5,089 nucleotides of DNA from Clostridiales bacterium (GTDB lineage: Bacteria > Bacillota > Peptococcia > DRI-13 > UBA5745). The notes beneath the pieces are model-generated. The model did no database searches, was not told the origin of the DNA, and saw nothing but the letters and a program-made list of their open reading frames with translations. Both the position numbers and the translations under genes were made by a program. How positions within the stretch are numbered: position 1 is the stretch's first letter; every line of letters starts with the position of its first letter. Of this stretch, positions 1-5,089 are shown one piece after another. The stretch covers positions 1 to 5,089 of the forward strand of contig WRNN01000141.1 in NCBI GenBank assembly GCA_009776595.1, given 5' to 3'.

Positions 1-573
1 ATCGGTGAAATCACGAAATGTGGAAATATGGTACTGCTCGCCGGACATGCCCACATGGCACTCATAGATGAAAATCGGCTCTTTCGCGTCTCTCTTGAAA
101 CCGGCGTCCGTCCAGGGAAAGCCCTCCTTCGGCGCCCAAATCACGCCGTTGAAACGATGGTCCGGCTGCTGGAGCGTGCGCGTGATATAGAGCGGGATAC
201 GGTCAAAAGCTCCGTCTTTTGTACAAACCAGCACCCTTACCTGCATGCCGTGGGCAAGCGCGTTTTGATCCGGCAGGACGATTTCATAATTGCCGTTGCC
301 TATATAGCGCATCGGATGGGATTCCCTGTTCCAGCCGTTAAAGTCGCCGATCAGGTACAATTGTTCCGCGTTGGGCGCCCACTCGCGATACACCCAGCCG
401 TCTCCGGTTTGGTGGAAGCCGTAGAATTGGCGCCCGTTGGCGAAATCCGACAGCGAAAACTCCTCCCCCAGCAGCCGCTCCCGCATATCGGCATAGTTCG
501 CCATTCTCAGCGCGATATCCCGTTCATAGGGCGCGAGGTAGGGGTCATACGATAAAATTTTATATCGGGTCAT
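1..573 (-). CDS. glgB: 1,4-alpha-glucan (glycogen) branching enzyme, N-terminal part, cut by window edge
   Basis: This is the first 191 codons of a cytoplasmic branching enzyme, which cuts alpha-1,4-glucan chains and rejoins them through alpha-1,6 links during glycogen synthesis. Seen: an open frame from ATG at 573 (MTRYKILSYDP) to the window edge with no stop. Residues 52-111 match the N-terminal CBM48/beta-sandwich module, with the hallmark block REWAPNAEQLYLIGDFNGWN at about 63-82. Residues 169-177 (IYECHVGMS) match the first strand of the GH13 catalytic barrel. The catalytic Asp/Glu residues lie outside the window. The order and wording of these blocks resemble the eukaryotic-type family (GH13_8; compare IYESHVGIS in human GBE1, from memory) more than the usual bacterial GH13_9 type. 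The start is set by the N-terminal alignment; the ribosome site is weak (AAAGAAAGAG, 581-590 read on the minus strand). It begins 17 bp after the MATE stop, which suggests one transcript. Family assignment is strong; subfamily is an inference. Confidence 0.93.
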   Translation of the reverse strand, partial: MTRYKILSYDPYLAPYERDIALRMANYADMRERLLGEEFSLSDFANGRQFYGFHQTGDGWVYREWAPNAEQLYLIGDFNGWNRESHPMRYIGNGNYEIVLPDQNALAHGMQVRVLVCTKDGAFDRIPLYITRTLQQPDHRFNGVIWAPKEGFPWTDAGFKRDAKEPIFIYECHVGMSGEQYHISTFRDFTD

Positions 574-590
574 AAAGTTGCTCTTTCTTT

Positions 591-2054
591 TTATACTTTA
601 ATAGTTTTCCATTTCCCGCCGCGAAAGCGGTAATAGATCACCGAAGTTCTGGCTACCTGATCCAGAAACCAGCACCACCACGCGCCCGCAAGGCCCCAGC
701 GAAATTGGACGACGAAGAAGTAACCGATGATCATCCGCATGAATAGTACGCCGGCAATCGTGGAAAATAGGGGCCAGGTTGTGTCGCCGCCGCCCCGCAG
801 CCCGCCGCTGATGGTGATTTGCAGAATCTGGAAAAACGCAAAGGTGGCCAGGATACGTAGCGCCGTGACGATATTTACCACCACATCCTGCTCGGTGGTA
901 AATATGTGTGCCAAGGCTTCCGGAAAAGCCACCAGCGGTACGATGAGGATCAGGGAGCAGGCAAAACTGATTTTAATGGATTCCGTGAAATACTTTTCCG
1001 CAATGTCCGGCCGGTTCATGCCGAGGTTCTGCCCCACCAGGGAAACAAGCGCCGCGCTGATCGCCATCCCGAAATTGGCGACAAAAATGTGTATAGTACT
1101 GGCGATATTATGGGCGGCATATTCGGCGGTGCCCAGATTAATCACGTAGACCGTAAACATGATCACGCCGACGCGCATGACCAGCTGTTCCAAAGCGGAA
1201 GACACGCCTACCTTGCATATGCGGGCAATTACGTCCTTTGCGGGTAAAAACAGATTGCGAAATCTCGGTTTGATCGGCAAATCCCGGGAGAAAAACAGAA
1301 TCCACAGCGCGTAAATACAGCCGACAAGCTTGCCCACAAGCTGGGCGATCGCCGCGCCCAAAAGCCCCATCTCGGGAAAAGGACCCAAGCCGTAGATCAG
1401 CGTGTAACCGACGATAATGTTGACAATATTTGCCGTCACGCTGAACTGCATGGACAGCCTGGTTCTGCCCGCTCCGCGCAGCAGAGAGGATACCGCCTGC
1501 GACACAAATTGAAAGATGCTGCCGATAGCGCAGTACCGCATATACATATCGGCGAGATAGAAATAGTCTTCCGTCGCGCCCATCCACAGGATAATCTTAC
1601 CGCCGTACAGATACATCAATATGCCGGCCAGAATGCCGGAGGAAACGGACAGCAGCATGGTCTGTTCGCTGGCGTGTACCGCGGCGTTTCTGTTCTCCTG
1701 CCCCAGAGAACGGGCGACCAGCGCCGTTCCGCCTACCGTGAACGCCTGCAAAACTACCTGCGGAATCATGATGGGCTGCGTCGTAATCCCCACGGCGCTG
1801 ACTACTTCTTTGCCGAGGGGCGAAACCATCGCCATAGTGATGATACCGATCAGGGAAGCCAAGGTCAGCTCGATGGCGCTGGGCCACGATAGGCTGAGGA
1901 TATCCTGCCACATCTGTTTCTTATCCGGAATATCCGGCAGGCTTTCCGGCATGCTTTCCGTAAGGCTTTCAGGCAGGCTTTCCGGCATGCTTTCCGTAAG
2001 GCTTTCGTGCAGACCTTCCAAAGCATCAGGTCCTTCCGGGTTGATATAAGCCAT
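591..2054 (-). CDS. MATE-family multidrug/cation antiporter with repetitive N-terminal extension
   Basis: This 487-residue inner-membrane protein belongs to the MATE (NorM/DinF-like) exporters, which expel drugs or other organic compounds in exchange for Na+ or H+. Seen: about twelve hydrophobic segments, roughly at 57-79, 85-112, 130-150, 165-190, 204-224, 229-256, 283-307, 315-340, 358-378, 392-418, 428-449 and 453-476. The two-lobe MATE pseudo-repeat is visible: [17 protein letters not shown] (109-125) answers [20 protein letters not shown] (333-352), and RGAGRTRL (193-200) answers RGGGDTTWP (420-428). Substrate cannot be predicted. Residues 1-47 are hydrophilic and precede the point where many family members start; residues 17-40 are six ESxx tetrapeptides. 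The ATG at 2054 is chosen because AAGGGAC lies 4 bp upstream; the alternative M48 (codon 1911-1913) lacks a clear ribosome site but would give a normal family length of 440. The gene diverges from uvrA and is followed closely by glgB. Confidence 0.95.
   Translation of the reverse strand: MAYINPEGPDALEGLHESLTESMPESLPESLTESMPESLPDIPDKKQMWQDILSLSWPSAIELTLASLIGIITMAMVSPLGKEVVSAVGITTQPIMIPQVVLQAFTVGGTALVARSLGQENRNAAVHASEQTMLLSVSSGILAGILMYLYGGKIILWMGATEDYFYLADMYMRYCAIGSIFQFVSQAVSSLLRGAGRTRLSMQFSVTANIVNIIVGYTLIYGLGPFPEMGLLGAAIAQLVGKLVGCIYALWILFFSRDLPIKPRFRNLFLPAKDVIARICKVGVSSALEQLVMRVGVIMFTVYVINLGTAEYAAHNIASTIHIFVANFGMAISAALVSLVGQNLGMNRPDIAEKYFTESIKISFACSLILIVPLVAFPEALAHIFTTEQDVVVNIVTALRILATFAFFQILQITISGGLRGGGDTTWPLFSTIAGVLFMRMIIGYFFVVQFRWGLAGAWWCWFLDQVARTSVIYYRFRGGKWKTIKV
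1935..2006 (-). repeat. Tandem 2 x 36-bp repeat inside the MATE gene, itself built of six 12-bp units
   Basis: Positions 1935-1970 and 1971-2006 are identical except for one base (c at 1935 versus a at 1971), which is synonymous (proline codons 40 and 28). Each 36-bp copy encodes [12 protein letters not shown], and each tetrapeptide codon block starts with GAAAGC on the minus strand, so the array can also be read as six degenerate 12-bp units. Unit lengths are multiples of three, so gain or loss of copies keeps the reading frame. The encoded segment is residues 17-40 of the MATE protein, in front of the first membrane helix and predicted to be disordered and acidic. Confidence 0.95.
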
Positions 2055-2058
2055 TATA

Positions 2059-2065
2059 GTCCCTT
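2059..2065 (-). promoter_or_regulatory. Ribosome binding site of the MATE gene
   Basis: Read on the minus strand this is AAGGGAC, ending 4 bp before the ATG at 2054, with the AAGGG core 6 bp from it. It favours the long 487-residue start over the internal Met codons 23, 35 and 48. Confidence 0.6.
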
Positions 2066-2101
2066 ACCGTCTAAAGTTGCAAATAAATAAACATGAAAAT
2101 G

Positions 2102-2110
2102 TGGTAGAAT
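2102..2110 (+). promoter_or_regulatory. Probable extended -10 promoter of uvrA
   Basis: TGGTAGAAT fits the extended -10 pattern TGnTATAAT with one mismatch. It would start transcription near 2117 and leave a leader of about 26 bases before the uvrA ATG. No good -35 box sits at 16-18 bp; TTGCAA at 2077-2082 is 22 bp away, which is too far, but extended -10 promoters tolerate a poor -35. No LexA box of the Firmicutes form (GAAC-N4-GTTC) is visible between the two divergent genes. Confidence 0.45.
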
Positions 2111-2127
2111 GGGACTGCATCCATCGG

Positions 2128-2135
2128 AAAGGAAG
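2128..2135 (+). promoter_or_regulatory. Ribosome binding site that sets the uvrA start
   Basis: AAAGGAAG lies 7 bp before the ATG at 2143, an ideal spacing. It decides against the in-frame TTG at 2077, which would add 22 residues with no resemblance to UvrA N-termini. Confidence 0.85.
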
Positions 2136-2142
2136 CTTAGGC

Positions 2143-5089
2143 ATGGCAAATGATCAAATTGTGATCCGGGGGGCCCGCTCCCATAATTTAAAAAACATCG
2201 ACGTGGATATCCCGCGGGATAAGCTGGTCGTGATCACCGGCCTGTCCGGCAGCGGCAAGAGTTCTTTGGCCTTCGATACAATCTACGCGGAGGGCCAGCG
2301 GCGTTACGTGGAATCTCTCTCCTCCTATGCCCGGCAGTTTCTCGGCCAGATGGACAAGCCTGATGTGGACTATATCGAAGGGCTGTCCCCGGCTATTTCC
2401 ATCGATCAGAGAACCACCAGCCGGAACCCCCGCTCGACGGTGGGAACGGTCACCGAAATTTATGATTATCTTCGCCTGCTGTATGCCCGGATCGGGCAAG
2501 TCCGCTGCTGGAAATGCGGCAAACCGGTCGAGCGGCAGACGATCGAACAAATCGTGGATCAGATCCTTACCTGGCCGGAAGGCAGCAGACTGCAGATTTT
2601 GGCGCCCCTGATCCGGGGCAAAAAAGGCGAGCATGTGAAGGTCCTGGAGGACATCCGCCGGGAAGGCTACGTCCGGCTCCGGGTGGACGGCCTCATGCGG
2701 GAGACGTCGGAAGAAATCGCCCTTGAGAAAAACAGGAAGCATACGATCGAGGTTGTCGTCGACAGGATCATCCTGCGCCCGGATTCCGGCAAACGGCTGG
2801 CTGGCTCTCTGGAGTCCGCCATGGCCCTTTCGGGGAGCATGGCGCTGGTATACTGTCAGCTTCCGGCGGGAGTGGACGCCGCCGGGATCACAGCGGCGTT
2901 TGCGGCGACTGCCACGCCCGCTGCGGCAGCGGCCGGGAGAAAAAAAACAGCGGCAAAAGCTGCGGCTGTCCTGCCGGGAGAAATCGCCTTTGCGGAGGAG
3001 CCTTCCCCCTCCTTAACTCCGGAGGAAGCCTTTCTTGCTTCGCTGGAGGAAGACCCGGATGCGGCGGCAGAGGAGGAGGAAGACGAAGACGAGGCGCCTG
3101 AACCGGCACGGCCCTTGCCCCCCGGCGAGTTCGAGCGGGTATTCTCGCAGGACTTCGCCTGCGTCGACTGCGGCATCAGCTTTGAAGAGCCTGCGCCCAG
3201 GATGTTCTCCTTCAACAATCCCTTCGGCGCCTGCCCCACCTGCGACGGCCTGGGCTTTAAGCTGGAAGTAGATCCGGATCTGGTCATCCCGGACAAAAGC
3301 AGATCCCTGAACGGAAACGCCATCGATCCCTGGATCAAGGGCATTTCCAACTGGTTCATGGGTATCCTGGGCGCGACCTGCCGGCACTTCGGCATTAATA
3401 TGGATACGCCCTTCGGCGACCTTCCCCCGAACACCAGCATATCATCCTCCGGGGCGCCGGCAGGGAAAACATCACATTTCACTACACGAACGCCATGGGG
3501 CAGCGCCGGACTTACCAAAGCCAATATGAAGGCCTGGTCAACATGCTCCAGCGCCGCTACCGGGAATCCCAGTCCGATTATTCCCGCGGAGAAACGGAAC
3601 AATATATGACTTCCCAGACCTGTCCGGATTGTGAAGGCCGCCGTCTCAAGCCGGAATCCCTGTCCGTCTATGTAGGCGACAGGAATATTGACGAGCTGAC
3701 CCGGCTATCGATCAGTCAGGCGCTGGACTTCTTCGCGCTACTGAAGCTGACGGAGCGCCAGCTTCTCATCGGCCGCCAGATCCTGAAAGAAATCGTCGCC
3801 CGTCTGGGTTTCCTGAACAATGTCGGGCTGGATTATGTGACGCTGCACCGGGCTGCCGGAACCCTTTCCGGCGGAGAAGCCCAGCGGATACGGCTGGCGA
3901 CACAGATCGGCTCCAGCCTCATGGGCGTACTGTATATTCTGGACGAACCTTCCATCGGCCTGCATCAGCGGGATAACGCCCGCCTCATCGGGACGCTGAA
4001 GTCCCTGCGGGATATCGGCAATACCGTGCTGGTCGTGGAGCATGACGAAGAAACCATCCGGTCAGCGGACCATATTCTGGATATCGGGCCCGGGGCGGGC
4101 GTCCACGGCGGCAGAATCGTCTGCGCCGGCAGTCTGGAGCAGATCATGGCCTGCGAGGAATCCGTCACGGGCCAATACCTGAAAGGGGCCAAAGCCATCG
4201 CCATGCCAAGCGTCCGCCGGGCGCCCAACGGCAATTGGCTGACCGTCGAAGGCGCTAGGGAAAACAACTTGCAAGATATTACCGTAAGCATACCCTTGGG
4301 GGTCTTTAACTGCGTGACCGGCGTCTCCGGCAGCGGCAAAAGCTCCCTGGTTAACGAAATTATCTACAATAAGCTGGCGGCCGACCTGAACCGGGCGAAA
4401 ACCAGGGCCGGGGATCACAATGTGATACGGGGCGAGGAGTATCTGGACAAGGTGATCAATATTGACCAGTCCCCTATCGGCCGCACGCCCCGCTCCAATC
4501 CGGCAACCTACACCGGCGTCTTTGACGATATCCGGAAGGTGTATGCCAGCGTGCCGGAATCCAAAATCCGGGGTTATCAGCCCGGCCGTTTCAGTTTCAA
4601 CGTGAAGGGCGGCCGCTGCGAAGCCTGCGCCGGCGACGGGATACTCAAGATCGAGATGCACTTTTTGCCCGACGTCTATGTCCCCTGCGAGGTGTGCAAG
4701 GGGAAGCGCTATAATCGGGAAACGCTGGAGATCCATTATAAGGGGAAGTCCATTGCCGACGTCCTGGATATGACGGTAGATGAAGCGGCTGAGTTTTTCC
4801 TCAATCATCCCCAGATCTTCCGCAAGCTGAAAACGATACAGGATGTGGGGCTGGGCTATATCCGCCTGGGGCAGCCGGCGACAACCCTTTCCGGCGGCGA
4901 GGCGCAGCGGGTGAAGCTTTCTACCGAACTGTCCAAGCGCTCCACGGGAAAAACTTTCTATATCCTGGACGAGCCCACCACCGGCTTGCATACCGACGAC
5001 ATCGCCAAACTGCTGGCGGTTCTGCACCGCCTGGTCAATAACGGGGATACGGTGCTGGTCATCGAACATAACCTGGACGTGATCAAAAC
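2143..5089 (+). CDS. uvrA: UvrABC excision nuclease subunit A, frameshifted and cut by window edge
   Basis: UvrA is the ATP-driven dimer that finds DNA damage and loads UvrB in nucleotide excision repair. From ATG 2143 ([20 protein letters not shown]) the first frame holds Walker A GLSGSGKS (residues 33-40), a CxxC pair at 122/125, the UvrB-binding region, an unusual insertion (about 241-326) and the zinc pairs C340/C343 and C364/C367. At 3424-3429 homology moves by -1 into the next frame, which stays open to the window end. That frame has LSGGE (3864-3878), Walker B YILDEP (about 3933-3950), second Walker A GVSGSGKS (4320-4343), second zinc module (CxxC at 4617 and 4686), LSGGE (4887-4901), Walker B FYILDE (4956-4973) and the H-loop IEHNLDVIK. 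Read with the shift, 982 residues are present and roughly 60 more are expected outside; the usual length is near 950, the excess being the insertion. Without the shift, translation stops at 3609 after 488 residues and the protein would lack the second ATPase. Identity is certain; whether the gene is intact in the organism is not. Confidence 0.97.
2863..3120 (+). other. Low-complexity insertion in UvrA (Ala-rich then acidic)
   Basis: Residues about 241-326 have no counterpart in ordinary UvrA, judged against remembered B. subtilis UvrA, where the segment equivalent to SLESAMALS is followed within about 15-20 residues by the zinc CxxCG. The first half is Ala-rich with a basic patch ([11 protein letters not shown], 265-275); the second half is strongly acidic ([16 protein letters not shown], 302-317) and ends in a Pro-rich stretch ([11 protein letters not shown]). 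The reading frame is continuous on both sides, with UvrA homology resuming at [15 protein letters not shown]. It is probably a disordered, surface-exposed linker. Boundaries are accurate to a few residues only. Confidence 0.85.
3424..3429 (+). other. Frameshift point in uvrA at a C5 run
   Basis: The upstream frame reads CTT CCC CCG AAC (L-P-P-N) and then gives 59 non-UvrA residues to a stop at 3607-3609. The UvrA-like continuation [19 protein letters not shown] starts with GAA at 3429, one base back. Adding one C to the run of five (3424-3428) restores L-P-P-E-H-Q-H without any other change. A lost base in a homopolymer, by sequencing, assembly or mutation, explains it most simply. Confidence 0.93.

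Noticed and set aside
28..555. Plus-strand open frame of 175 codons
   Set aside because: It is antisense to the clear glgB coding frame, has no family resemblance and no convincing ribosome site.
574..582. GCAACTTTA-like 9-base match upstream of both the MATE gene (near 2072-2080) and glgB
   Set aside because: It is short, sits at different distances from the two starts and overlaps the weak glgB leader; chance is sufficient.
2077..2142. Upstream TTG start for uvrA adding 22 residues
   Set aside because: The extra residues are unlike UvrA, and the ATG at 2143 has an ideal ribosome site and the usual N-terminal alignment; the TTG is also upstream of the likely promoter -10.
3446..3464. Small GC-rich hairpin downstream of the frameshift as a recoding stimulator
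   Set aside because: It is only a 4+3 bp stem with a bulge and lies too far from the slip site; such hairpins are frequent in GC-rich coding DNA.
2856..3602. Minus-strand open frame of 248 codons with a poly-Ser stretch
   Set aside because: The Ser run is the mirror of the Glu/Asp and Ala codons of the UvrA insertion; nothing else supports a gene.
3430..3609. 59-residue tail of the unshifted uvrA frame as a genuine new C-terminus
   Set aside because: The overlapping frame encodes conserved UvrA sequence without a gap, so the tail is simply out-of-frame reading to the first stop.
4062..5069. Long minus-strand open frame of 335 codons opposite the 3' half of uvrA
   Set aside because: It lies wholly opposite highly conserved UvrA coding sequence and shows no recognisable domain; long antisense frames are common in GC-rich genes with this codon phase.

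Overview
The window looks like a chromosomal piece of a moderately GC-rich Bacillota (Firmicutes)-type bacterium. The main reason is that the UvrA protein reads very close to Firmicutes UvrA from end to end (for example the [25 protein letters not shown] and [19 protein letters not shown] blocks), and Shine-Dalgarno sites are good AAGGAA/AAGGG types. Clostridia or Negativicutes would fit, but I cannot settle the class from sequence alone.

Layout: two transcription units diverge from an 88-bp intergenic region (2055-2142). Leftwards (minus strand) lie a MATE-family multidrug/cation antiporter (2054 to 591) and then, 17 bp after its stop, the first 191 codons of a 1,4-alpha-glucan (glycogen) branching enzyme that runs off the left edge (573 to 1). 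The short gap and lack of a terminator suggest co-transcription. Rightwards (plus strand) lies uvrA, the damage-recognition ATPase of nucleotide excision repair, from 2143 to beyond the right edge. No gene-free stretch exceeds 300 bp; no RNA gene, insertion sequence, CRISPR array or attachment site was seen.

Three things stand out. (1) uvrA carries a single -1 frameshift at a run of five C (3424-3428): UvrA homology moves cleanly from one frame to another there, so it is either a base-call/assembly error, a real disruption, or less likely recoding. (2) UvrA carries an unusual insertion of about 85 residues, rich in Ala and then in Asp/Glu, just before a zinc-binding CxxC pair. (3) The MATE protein has an extra hydrophilic N-terminus made of six ES(L/M)(T/P) tetrapeptides, encoded by a nearly perfect 36-bp tandem duplication.

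The three genes have no obvious common pathway: transport, glycogen synthesis and DNA repair are simply neighbours. I found no convincing evidence of a new multi-gene system; the oddities are within ordinary gene families.
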